Part shown: in pieces, positions 56,014 through 63,321 of the stretch
How the letters are laid out: every line of letters starts with the position of its first letter
Numbering within the stretch: the first letter of the stretch is position 1
DNA from: Parabacteroides sp. PM6-13
GTDB taxonomy: Bacteria > Bacteroidota > Bacteroidia > Bacteroidales > Tannerellaceae
Length of the DNA: 64,000 nucleotides
Direction: 5' to 3'
Assembly (NCBI RefSeq): GCF_029892605.1
Contig: NZ_JARXWF010000010.1
Coordinates: 1 to 64,000, forward strand
The notes under the pieces: generated by a model
Database searches by the model: none
Seen by the model: the letters and a program-made list of their open reading frames with translations, nothing else
What the model was told of the DNA's origin: nothing
Program-made: the position numbers and the translations under genes

Positions 56014-56066
56014 AAACAAGCGCCTTTCGAGTGAATAATATGACTATGGCAGGGAATCCCCTTAGA

Positions 56067-56074
56067 CAAAGTTA
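56067..56074 (-). promoter_or_regulatory. -7 box (TAACTTTG) of AraC/TPR regulator
   Basis: On the minus strand TAACTTTG fits TAnnTTTG, 54 bp before the regulator start. Confidence 0.45.
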
Positions 56075-56145
56075 AGGAATTTAAATGGTTTTTTTCTGTT
56101 TCCCACCAAAGAAAGTGGCTGCGGAGAGGAAGATACCTCAAAATA

Positions 56146-56268
56146 CAAAGTGTAAGCAAAAACCGGATTTTGCCTTACAATATGATACGTTAAAAAGTGT
56201 TACTCGCAGGACTAATTTTAAATACCCCTACGTTTTCGGAAAAATAGTCGGGCGTTTTTGACAAAATG
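56146..56268 (+). repeat. Dispersed ~120-bp repeat, copy 2
   Basis: Same order of words as the copy at 27081-27202 (CAAAGTGTAAGC, ATGATACGTTAAAAAGTG, TACCCCTACGTTTTCGG, GACAAAATG), in the same orientation. Differences are scattered single bases plus the loop of the small hairpin. It is again followed by long hairpins. Confidence 0.85.
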
Positions 56269-56369
56269 TAAGTTTGGGGATATTCAAGTTTTGGAAGATT
56301 TGAAGGTCAGCCCCTCCAACCTCCCCCAAGGGGAGGCTTAAGGTCGTATCTTCAGATTTTGGAATATTT

Positions 56370-56598
56370 GATTCCCAAGGAGCGCTACCAGCGCGATTCA
56401 ACTTAGCCCATGGGTGACCGTTAGGGAACCCTGGGTCGTTTAGGTTACACTAAATGGAACTCTGAAGGAGTGACCATTGAGTATTATATATATAGTCGTT
56501 CCTTCAGAACTCCATTATTATTATACTCTGATACCCAGGGTTCCCTACGGTCACCCATGGGCTGGGTTAAATCGCGCTTGCGGCGCTCTGTGGGAATC
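56370..56598. repeat. Giant inverted repeat A, ~100-bp arms
   Basis: Left arm about 56370-56478 and right arm about 56497-56598 pair through GATTCCCAaggAGCGC, TAGCCCATGGGTGACCGT, AGGGAACCCTGGGT and GGAACTCTGAAGGA with their complements. Imperfect pairing and short unpaired words in between suggest age or relaxed constraint. Confidence 0.85.
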
Positions 56599-56647
56599 TT
56601 CCAATTTTGGAAAATTTGAAGGTGGGCGAGGCGCACTGAAATAATTT

Positions 56648-56847
56648 AAATCCCGCAGGGATTTCCTATTCGTAACCCTCGGTTAGAGAGCGAAGCGAAC
56701 AACCGGGGGTATTCCGCTAATAATAACTAACGAACCCGGAATGGGTTCAACCCACTTCGGGGTTGCTCGGAGAGTAGATCTTGTCTATCTACCACGGGTT
56801 TGCTTCGCTACACCCGCGGTTACGAATAGGAAATCCCTGCGGGATTT
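56648..56847. repeat. Inverted repeat B, perfect 30-bp arms
   Basis: Arms 56648-56677 and 56818-56847 are perfectly complementary (outer word AAATCCCGCAGGGATTT, itself palindromic). The interior has looser pairing (CGAAGCGAAC against TTGCTTCGC; GAACCCGG against GGGTTC). Confidence 0.88.
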
Positions 56848-56893
56848 AGTGAAAGCCTTCCAATTTTGTAAAGTTTGAAGGAACGGAGATAAA

Positions 56894-57218
56894 ATGGCTG
56901 AAAGCCACAATGGGCCTGAAGGGCCGAGTCCCGGAGGGACGAAGACTTAGCCCACGGGTAAGCAGACTGAAAGTCTGCGCCACCCTGGGTTTAGAGGGTA
57001 TATAAATAATGAGTTCTGAAGGAACGAAAGAAGAAATTCACTATTTACAGAACCTTTCACCATATATCCTATCATACTATCTATCGTTCCTTCAGAACTC
57101 GATTTCTTGTATCGTTATGACACCCAGGGTGGCGCAGACCTCCGGCCTGCTTACCCATGGGCTAAGTCATCGTCCCTCCGGGACTCGGCCTTCCAGGCCC
57201 GCTGTGACTTTCAGCCAT
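56894..57218. repeat. Giant inverted repeat C, ~130-bp arms
   Basis: Left arm from ATGGCTGAAAGCCACA through GTCCCGGAGGGACGA, CTTAGCCCA, GGGTAAGCAG, CGCCACCCTGGGT to GAGTTCTGAAGGAACGA; right arm from CGTTCCTTCAGAACTC back to GTGACTTTCAGCCAT at 57218. A 57-bp A/T-rich loop lies between. Shares words (CCCATGGG, CCCTGGGT, TTCTGAAGGA) with repeat A, so the two are relatives. Confidence 0.87.
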
Positions 57219-57260
57219 ATAAAGAGAATCTTCAAATTTTGGAAAATTGAAAGGAACGGA

Positions 57261-57287
57261 GATCCCATGGCTGAAAGCCATGGGATC
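57261..57287. repeat. Small hairpin D
   Basis: GATCCCATGGCT gaa AGCCATGGGATC: a 12-bp perfect stem with a 3-base loop, sharing the ATGGCTGAAAGCCA word with the outer end of repeat C. It lies just after the stop of the minus-strand DUF6249 gene and may help terminate it. Confidence 0.8.
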
Positions 57288-57298
57288 TTTGCGTCTAT

Positions 57299-57700
57299 TT
57301 ATTTCTTATCCTTATTGATCTTTATTTCGATAATAAAAGCAACCAACAGACCGATGCCACCGAATAACAGGACGGAGGCTCCATAGAGCACAGAGGTCAC
57401 TTCGCGTTGATGCCAGTCGTTGCCTTTGATAAGATCCGCAAATGCTATATTCAAGAAAAAAGCGACCAATAGTCCTAAACCGATTCCGGCCATCAGGAAC
57501 CCTATCTTTAAGGCACTAAAAGAGAAGCGGTTGAAACTGGGCAGGGTTAGTTTCCCGTCGAAGGCGATTGAACTGATCTTTTCGCTCATTTTCTCGATAA
57601 TAGCCAAGCGCTCTTTTTTGCGAACAAACAAATCAAAAAGTCCGTAAACACCGGCTACGCATATTCCCACCACCAGGGGAATAGTAATAAACTCCATCAT
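57299..57700 (-). CDS. DUF6249-type small membrane protein
   Basis: A 133-aa protein with three hydrophobic segments (near residues 3-22 ITIPLVVGICVAGVYGLF, 64-88 and 105-125) and a charged middle (RKKERLAIIEKMSEK). It resembles DUF6249 proteins, which in Bacteroidales often sit beside ECF sigma genes; function unknown. A second ATG directly follows the first, so the start may be at 57697. It diverges from the sigma-factor operon and carries an ECF-type promoter matching that of the operon, so it is a likely member of the same regulon. Confidence 0.82.
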   Translation of the reverse strand: MMEFITIPLVVGICVAGVYGLFDLFVRKKERLAIIEKMSEKISSIAFDGKLTLPSFNRFSFSALKIGFLMAGIGLGLLVAFFLNIAFADLIKGNDWHQREVTSVLYGASVLLFGGIGLLVAFIIEIKINKDKK

Positions 57701-57745
57701 AATCGTATTGTTTTAGAATGAATAATATATTTCGTTTGCCTATTT

Positions 57746-57771
57746 GACGCACCTCTTTGCGACAGGTTACA
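57746..57771 (-). promoter_or_regulatory. ECF-type promoter TGTAACC-N15-CGTC (minus strand)
   Basis: Read on the minus strand, TGTAACC (57771-57765) and CGTC (57749-57746) are 15 bp apart, exactly as in the divergent promoter at 57826-57852. It points at the DUF6249 gene with a leader of about 38 nt. Confidence 0.6.
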
Positions 57772-57825
57772 CTTTACGCGAGAAAATAAAATCATTCTTG
57801 TTTTTTTATTTTTACCTTTAGAGGG

Positions 57826-57852
57826 TGTAACCTATAAGTTCGGTTTGCGTCC
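57826..57852 (+). promoter_or_regulatory. ECF-type promoter TGTAACC-N15-CGTCC (plus strand)
   Basis: TGTAACC at 57826-57832 and CGTCC at 57848-57852, spacer 15 bp, right before the ECF sigma gene. The same -35/-10 words on both strands suggest that the sigma factor transcribes its own operon and the divergent gene. The leader would be very short (about 6 nt). Confidence 0.6.
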
Positions 57853-57863
57853 ATACAATATAA

Positions 57864-58427
57864 ATGGAGTTGTATAGCGACATATATTACGTGCAGCGGA
57901 TACAGGAGGGTGATATTTCCTGTTTCGCCTGTTTAATCGACCGATATAGTCAGCAGGTACACACATTGATTGCCCGGGTGGTGACCAGCCGGGAAGATGC
58001 GGAGGAACTGACGCAAGATGTCTTTATGAAGGTCTACCGTCACCTTTCTTCTTTTCAGGGGAAAAGCAGCTTTTCGACCTGGCTCTACCGCATTGCTTAT
58101 AATGCAGCCATTTCGGAAGCGCGGAAAAAGAAGCAGGAGTTCCTGGCGATTGATGAGACACAGATCGAGAATGTATCGGAAGAAGAGATCGAATCCCGCT
58201 TGGGGCATACGGATCATTCCGAGCAGATTGCGCTGTTGGAAAAGGCGTTGACGCAATTATCGCCCGACGACCGGTTTATCATCCTCCTGTTTTATATGGA
58301 AAGTAAATCGATCGAGGAGGTGTCGGCCATTACCGGGCTGACGGAATCAAATGTAAAAACAAAACTGCATCGCATCCGAAAGCGGCTGTATGCATTATTA
58401 ATGAAAGAAAAGGAGAAACAACTATGA
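57864..58427 (+). CDS. ECF-type sigma-70 factor 2
   Basis: Alternative sigma factor (187 aa). Region 2 spans about residues 22-92 (LIDRYSQQVHTLIARVVTSR, DAEELTQDVFMKVYRHLSSF, STWLYRIAYNAAISEARKK). Region 4 spans about 128-180 (LSPDDRFIILLFYMESKSIE, AITGLTESNVKTKLHRIRKR). Only regions 2 and 4 are present, as in ECF factors. It overlaps the next gene by 4 bases (ATGA), a sign of translational coupling to a membrane partner. Confidence 0.94.
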   Translation: MELYSDIYYVQRIQEGDISCFACLIDRYSQQVHTLIARVVTSREDAEELTQDVFMKVYRHLSSFQGKSSFSTWLYRIAYNAAISEARKKKQEFLAIDETQIENVSEEEIESRLGHTDHSEQIALLEKALTQLSPDDRFIILLFYMESKSIEEVSAITGLTESNVKTKLHRIRKRLYALLMKEKEKQL

Positions 58428-58780
58428 ACCGATATGAAGAAAAGGATTTTTTAGGCAATCTCTTCCGGCAACTGCCCGGCGAATCGCTCCCGGAAGATTT
58501 CCGCAGGCATATGATGTGGAAGATCGAAGCCGAAGCGGCACGTATCCGCAAGCGCAACGAGCGGTTGGGGCTATTAGCGGTGATCATTGCCTCGCTGGCT
58601 ATCATCACATTGGCCGTCTTTGCCATTATCTACCTGGAGATACCGAAAATAACAATTTCGGTTTCGGCACTTTCCTCTTTGCCTTTTTATTTCTATATTG
58701 GCGGCTTGGTACTGCTTTTGCTTGGCGGCGACTACATCATGCGCAAGCGTTACCGGCAAAAGCATAAAGAGAATTTATAA
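58424..58780 (+). CDS. Two-helix membrane protein, putative anti-sigma factor
   Basis: A 118-aa protein with a charged cytoplasmic N-terminus (residues 1-45, including FRQLPGESLPEDFRRHMMWK), two membrane helices (near 47-70 LGLLAVIIASLAIITLAVFA and 84-103) and a basic tail. I recognise no named family. The N-terminal segment resembles the short sigma-binding regions of small anti-sigma factors. It is translationally coupled to the sigma gene and its stop abuts the next gene, so it is most likely the cognate anti-sigma factor. This is inferred from context. Confidence 0.8.
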   Translation: MNRYEEKDFLGNLFRQLPGESLPEDFRRHMMWKIEAEAARIRKRNERLGLLAVIIASLAIITLAVFAIIYLEIPKITISVSALSSLPFYFYIGGLVLLLLGGDYIMRKRYRQKHKENL

Positions 58781-58801
58781 ATGATAAATACATTTCAATT
58801 C

Positions 58802-60265
58802 ATGAAACAGATTTCCTTTCTCCTTTTATTCACCGCATGTCTCCTTTTTGCGGGATGCGAACCGAACCAAACAGTCACTATCACCGGCAAAGTAACCGGT
58901 GGAAACGATCAGAAGTTATTGATTGTTCCTCCCATAGAGGGATATACCGCCAATTATTTCAGCGAAGAGATCACGCCGGATGCGGAAGGGAATTTTTCCT
59001 TTACGTTTACTGCCCAGGAGGCCTCTACCGCTTCGGTCATTCTATATGGGAAGGGATCGAAGATGTTTATCGTAGAACCGGGAGAGACATATCACTGCGA
59101 CATCGACAGTTCGGATGGATTTATCCTGAATATTCAAGGAAAAAATGAAGAGGGAAACCGCCTCTTCACGGAAAAAAAATACCACGATGCCTATTACGAT
59201 CCGTTGCGCAAGGCGTTGGTATCGAGAGAGAATCCGCTCGCTGCCGAAGAGATCATCATTCGCGTAAACGAACAGAAAGAAACAGAACTGGCCGCTTTCC
59301 GCACGATGCAGCAGGAGGGCAAGACCAGCGCCGCCTTCCAACGGGTGGTTGAACGCGAATTGCAGGGTTATTATGCCTATCTGTCGTGCGACATTTTGCA
59401 AAGTTATATATCTCTGAACCAGGGTAAAGAAGAGGCGGCACGCCCTTATAAGGAGGCTCTATTTCTCACGATGGAAGCCAATTCCCCGACCGATAGCGAA
59501 TTATCCAAGTCTTCCTCCTGGTATAGGTACACCAATATGATCTACGGAATGACTATGCAGGAGGAGTTCAGCCGCGAAGAGCTGATGGAGATCTACAACC
59601 AAGGATTAGGTATTACTCACCAAATGGAATGGGCATCGCTTTTCTTCACCGGGAAAACCAAAGAATATTTTCAGGCATATCTGTTGTGTCGTGAAGGCTC
59701 CCAGTCGCAATTCAACAAAGAACTGATCCCGCTTTTTGAGCAATTCCAACAGAACTATCCCCAGAGCGCCTTTACCCCTTACATCAAACCGCAGATCGAT
59801 CCGATCGTCGATTTCTATGAAAAGATAAAAAATCCTTTTAGCCCGGCCATGAAACTGGTGGAGAATATGGATCATATCGCTTCGCTTAAAGAGGCGGTGG
59901 CCCCCTACAAAGGGAAGAAGATCTATGTCGATGTGTGGGCTACCTGGTGTGGTCCCTGCAAAGAGCAATTTAAACACAATGGTTCCCTTAAAGAGCTGTT
60001 GAAAGAAAAGGGTGTTGAAATGCTTTATATCTCTATCGACCGCCCGGAAGATAAAACCAAGTGGGAGAATATGATCAAGTATTATGGGCTCGAAGGGAAT
60101 CATATCCTTGGAAGCGAAACGCTCATCAGTGATCTCAGGAAGATATACAATCAAAACGGGATGTTAGCCATTCCCTGGTATATCCTGTTCAACGAAAAGG
60201 GAGAGATCATGCAGTTGCATGCCAAACAGCCCTCGCAGTTGGAAGAGTTGAAAACATTCCTCTAA
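58802..60265 (+). CDS. TlpA-like thioredoxin lipoprotein with DUF4369, sigma-operon member
   Basis: Envelope thiol-disulfide oxidoreductase (487 aa). The start is taken at 58802, where a lipoprotein signal begins (MKQISFLLLFTACLLFAGCE); an in-frame ATG at 58781 adds seven residues. Residues about 25-120 are a DUF4369 beta domain (VTITGKVTGGNDQKLLIVPP). A long helical linker follows, then a thioredoxin domain from about 350 with VDVWATWCGPCKEQF (CxxC) and the cis-Pro in AIPWYILF. The third gene of the ECF sigma operon suggests that thiol or envelope stress is the signal. Confidence 0.92.
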   Translation: MKQISFLLLFTACLLFAGCEPNQTVTITGKVTGGNDQKLLIVPPIEGYTANYFSEEITPDAEGNFSFTFTAQEASTASVILYGKGSKMFIVEPGETYHCDIDSSDGFILNIQGKNEEGNRLFTEKKYHDAYYDPLRKALVSRENPLAAEEIIIRVNEQKETELAAFRTMQQEGKTSAAFQRVVERELQGYYAYLSCDILQSYISLNQGKEEAARPYKEALFLTMEANSPTDSELSKSSSWYRYTNMIYGMTMQEEFSREELMEIYNQGLGITHQMEWASLFFTGKTKEYFQAYLLCREGSQSQFNKELIPLFEQFQQNYPQSAFTPYIKPQIDPIVDFYEKIKNPFSPAMKLVENMDHIASLKEAVAPYKGKKIYVDVWATWCGPCKEQFKHNGSLKELLKEKGVEMLYISIDRPEDKTKWENMIKYYGLEGNHILGSETLISDLRKIYNQNGMLAIPWYILFNEKGEIMQLHAKQPSQLEELKTFL

Positions 60266-60310
60266 AAGGACTTTAAGGTCTTTAAAGTCCTTAAGGTCCT
60301 TAAAGACTTT
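60265..60310. repeat. Palindromic hairpin of the word aaggacttt
   Basis: Nested palindrome GGACTTTAA..TTAAAGTCC followed by GGTCCTTAAAGACTTT between convergent genes. It probably terminates both the sigma operon and the ABC-2 operon. Confidence 0.65.
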
Positions 60311-60316
60311 ACTAAT

Positions 60317-61429
60317 CTACTGCGACTTCCGGTAACTGATAACAGCCCAGATATTAAAGAAGAGCGTCATGGCGATAAGCACCAGCATATCGATCCAGAG
60401 GTCGGCGATGGTGCTTCCGCGGAGGTAGACCGATTGCAACACATTCACCACATATTTTGTAGGCGTAAAGGCGGCAATTCCTTTTGCCCAGCCGGGCATA
60501 CTGTCGATGGGGGTCAATAATCCCGACAGCATAATAAAGATAATCACGAAGAAAAACATCACGAAGAGTGCCTGCTGGATCGTGGCGGAGTGATTCGATA
60601 TCAGGAGTCCGAAGCCGGTCATGGTCAGGATAAAGAGCGCCGCGAAGAAGTATAAGGTCAGGAAATGCCCCAGCGGAACCAAGCCGTATATCAGCCAGGC
60701 AAACAAAAATCCAAACGAAACAGCCACCAGGCCAATGATCCAGAACGGGATTAGTTTGGCCAATATAAAGGCGAATTTCCCGATAGGGGTCACATTCAAT
60801 TGCTCAATCGTGCCCATCTCCTTCTCGACCACGATATTGACCGCCGGAAGAAATCCGCCCAATATGATGAGTGTGATCATAATCAGTCCGGGAATCATGG
60901 TGAACCGGTAGTTCAATGTCGGGTTATACATATATTGCGTGATCAGCTCCACCTTGGGAGAGACGATAGATGACGGCCTATTGCCCGTTTCGGCCAATGC
61001 ACGCGAATACTGCATCAACAACTCATTCATATAGGATTGCCCCATCACCCCCTTCATGCTATTCACGGTGTTGATGGTGATTTGCACCGGTGTCGTTCCG
61101 AATTGCACCAGATCATATTCGAATCCGGCAGGTATTTCCAGTATCAGGTCGGCATCCCACCGCTCCAGATCGGCAAACGCCTCTCGATATATACCTGTCT
61201 GCGATTGGAGATTGAAGTAGGTAGAATGTTCTATCTGCCGGATTAAATCGCGTGAAAGGGGCGAGTGGTCGTTGTCGACAAGCGCTACCTGAATGTTTTT
61301 AATATCCAGATTGGTTGCCCAGGGCATGATCAGAAGCACCGCAAGCGGGAACATAACAGCCACCCCCACCATAAATTTATTGCGAAGCAACTGCTTAAAC
61401 TCCTTTTCCAACAGATATTTCAGGCCCAT
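60317..61429 (-). CDS. ABC-2-type transporter permease 1
   Basis: Membrane subunit (370 aa) of an ABC-2 exporter of the YbhS/YbhR type. An N-terminal helix (residues ~20-38, FMVGVAVMFPLAVLLIMPWA) is followed by a periplasmic domain of about 140 residues (LVDNDHSPLSRDLIRQIEHS). Five helices then fill 175-365, with the ABC-2 signature VVEKEMGTIEQLNVTPIGKF in a cytoplasmic loop and VYLRGSTIADLWIDML before the last helix. Last gene of the operon, 21 bp after the second permease. Confidence 0.93.
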   Translation of the reverse strand: MGLKYLLEKEFKQLLRNKFMVGVAVMFPLAVLLIMPWATNLDIKNIQVALVDNDHSPLSRDLIRQIEHSTYFNLQSQTGIYREAFADLERWDADLILEIPAGFEYDLVQFGTTPVQITINTVNSMKGVMGQSYMNELLMQYSRALAETGNRPSSIVSPKVELITQYMYNPTLNYRFTMIPGLIMITLIILGGFLPAVNIVVEKEMGTIEQLNVTPIGKFAFILAKLIPFWIIGLVAVSFGFLFAWLIYGLVPLGHFLTLYFFAALFILTMTGFGLLISNHSATIQQALFVMFFFVIIFIMLSGLLTPIDSMPGWAKGIAAFTPTKYVVNVLQSVYLRGSTIADLWIDMLVLIAMTLFFNIWAVISYRKSQ

Positions 61430-61450
61430 ATCTCTTTTATTTCTTTGTCG

Positions 61451-62554
61451 TTATTCCAACCGGTTATTAAACTTACGCAGACTAATTGTGATCAACAAGA
61501 CAGCCATAACGATCAGAATCACGATCTCTTTCCATATAAAACTAACCGGCAGGCCGGCAATCATCAGCTTGCGAACCGCCATAATATACCATTTCGGTGG
61601 CAACAGGTGGGAGAAATACTGCAATATCTCCGGCATACTCTCCACCGGGAAGATCATACCACACAAAAGAATCGTCGGCACCATCAATAACATCGAGGAG
61701 AACAACATGGCAATAATCTGCTGATCGACCAGGGTAGACACCAGCAATCCCAACGAAAGCGCAATGATAATATAGATAAGCGACACGACACAAAGAGCCA
61801 CCATACTCCCAGCCACCGGCACTTTCAGTACAAAAATCGACAACAACAGGATCGTCAACAGATTCACACACGACACCGTAAAGTAGGGAATCATCTTGGC
61901 AATGATGATATGGATCGGGCGAAGCGGCGAAACCAGCAGCACCTCCATCGTGCCCGTCTCCTTTTCTTTCACAATAGCGATCGAAGTCATCAACGCGCAG
62001 ATAAGCATCAGTGTCAGCCCCATAATACCCGGCACGAAGTTGTAAGACGATTTCATCTGCGGGTTATACATCAGGACAACGTTGGGTACGATCCCTTTCC
62101 GCCCTGCGCCCGGTTGCATATCCTGCTGATACTGGGCAACAATCGCCGAGGCGTAGGCCGTATAACTCTGCGCCATACTGGCGTTTGTCGCGTCGACCAC
62201 CAACTGCATGGCGGCTCCTTCGGGATCAAATACCTTTTCTGAGAAGTGATCGCCAAAAGCAATCACCATATCCAATTCCCTCCCCCGGAATTTCCGGTCG
62301 ATATCGTCGGGAGAGTCCAGGCGCTCTTTCACCGTGAAGTATTCGCTGGCGTCGAGGCGATTCAGGATTTGCTCAACGGCATGGTCGGGTTCCGACGCGA
62401 GTACGCCGATATTGACATTGCGCACCTCGGTGGTCAAGGCGAACCCAAAAAGGATAATCATTACGACAGGCATAATCAACAGGATCATCATCGTACGCCG
62501 GTCGCGCAGGATATGATAAAATTCTTTTCGTACAAATACCCAAAATTCTCTCAT
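61451..62554 (-). CDS. ABC-2-type transporter permease 2
   Basis: Membrane subunit (367 aa) with the same plan as permease 1: helix near residues 22-42 (MMILLIMPVVMIILFGFALT), periplasmic domain including IGVLASEPDHAVEQILN, then five helices. The cytoplasmic signature is IVKEKETGTMEVLLVSPLRP. The two permeases are paralogues and probably form a heterodimer. The gene begins two bases after the upstream ATPase stop, so the genes are tightly coupled. Confidence 0.93.
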   Translation of the reverse strand: MREFWVFVRKEFYHILRDRRTMMILLIMPVVMIILFGFALTTEVRNVNIGVLASEPDHAVEQILNRLDASEYFTVKERLDSPDDIDRKFRGRELDMVIAFGDHFSEKVFDPEGAAMQLVVDATNASMAQSYTAYASAIVAQYQQDMQPGAGRKGIVPNVVLMYNPQMKSSYNFVPGIMGLTLMLICALMTSIAIVKEKETGTMEVLLVSPLRPIHIIIAKMIPYFTVSCVNLLTILLLSIFVLKVPVAGSMVALCVVSLIYIIIALSLGLLVSTLVDQQIIAMLFSSMLLMVPTILLCGMIFPVESMPEILQYFSHLLPPKWYIMAVRKLMIAGLPVSFIWKEIVILIVMAVLLITISLRKFNNRLE

Positions 62555-62556
62555 AA

Positions 62557-63300
62557 CTATTCCATCCTTTCTGCTTTTCTGGCCAGTTTGCGGAACACCT
62601 CATCCATCGACGAGGCATTGAATTGCTGCTTTAGGTTCGATGGTGAGTCGAGCGCGTCGATACGTCCGTCGACCATCATCGACACCCGGTGGCAATATTC
62701 CGCTTCATCCATATAGTGCGTGGTCACGAATATCGTAATGCCCCGGTTGGCCGCTTCGTATATCATCTCCCAGAACTGTCGCCGAGTGGTGGGATCGACC
62801 CCGCCTGTGGGCTCGTCCAGGAAGACAATCTTCGGCTCATGGAAGATCGAAACCGAGAATGCCAGTTTCTGTTTCCACCCCAGCGGCAACGAATCGACCA
62901 GCGTATCGCGCTCCTTCGTGAAGTCCAATCGCTCGAGCAATTCCTCCGTTTTGCGGGCGATATCGGCATCTTTCATCCCGTAAATCCCGGCATATAGGCG
63001 GATATTCTCCCACACCTTCAGGTCGCCATACAACGAAAACTTCTGGCTCATATAGCCGATATTTTGCTTGATCTTCTCCTGTTGGCGCGCAATATCGAAG
63101 CCTGCCACCTGCCCCATGCCGGAAGTCGGGCGGCTCAGGCCGCACAACATACGCATGGCGGTGGTCTTTCCCGCTCCGTTTGCCCCGAGAAAACCGAATA
63201 TCTCCCCCCGCCGCACCTCGAAAGAGATGTGGTCGACGGCGGTGAACGAACCGAATTTCTTGGTCAGATCCTTCGTTTGTATGACGATATCGTTATTCAT
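62557..63300 (-). CDS. ABC transporter ATPase 2 of ABC-2 system
   Basis: ATPase (247 aa) of the ABC-2 exporter. Walker A GANGAGKTTAMRML near residues 38-51, Q-loop YMSQKFSLYGDL, signature DSLPLGWKQKLAFSVSIFHE (the usual LSGGxxQ is replaced by LPLGWKQ, as in many YbhF-type proteins), Walker B IVFLDEPTGGVDP and switch His in FVTTHYMDEAEYCH. Characterised YbhF relatives with this pairing export drugs or monovalent cations. The ATPase immediately upstream (22 bp away) may be its partner in an asymmetric pair. Confidence 0.93.
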   Translation of the reverse strand: MNNDIVIQTKDLTKKFGSFTAVDHISFEVRRGEIFGFLGANGAGKTTAMRMLCGLSRPTSGMGQVAGFDIARQQEKIKQNIGYMSQKFSLYGDLKVWENIRLYAGIYGMKDADIARKTEELLERLDFTKERDTLVDSLPLGWKQKLAFSVSIFHEPKIVFLDEPTGGVDPTTRRQFWEMIYEAANRGITIFVTTHYMDEAEYCHRVSMMVDGRIDALDSPSNLKQQFNASSMDEVFRKLARKAERME

Positions 63301-63321
63301 ATTGTATTTTCCCCTTGTCCA

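Larger units (their letters stand above)
56020..57298. other. Gene-free 1.3-kb repeat region
   Basis: Holds no credible gene. From left to right: regulator promoter, dispersed repeat copy 2, then a string of three large inverted repeats and one small one, each separated by a spacer resembling TTCCAATTTTGGAAAATTTG followed by AAGG (near 56286, 56599, 56855 and 57228). Open frames here run through the hairpin arms and resemble nothing known. Confidence 0.85.

Noticed and set aside
57009-57386. A 125-aa open frame in the hairpin region
   Set aside because: Runs through the arms of inverted repeat C and into the 3' end of the DUF6249 gene on the other strand; no family and no start signal.
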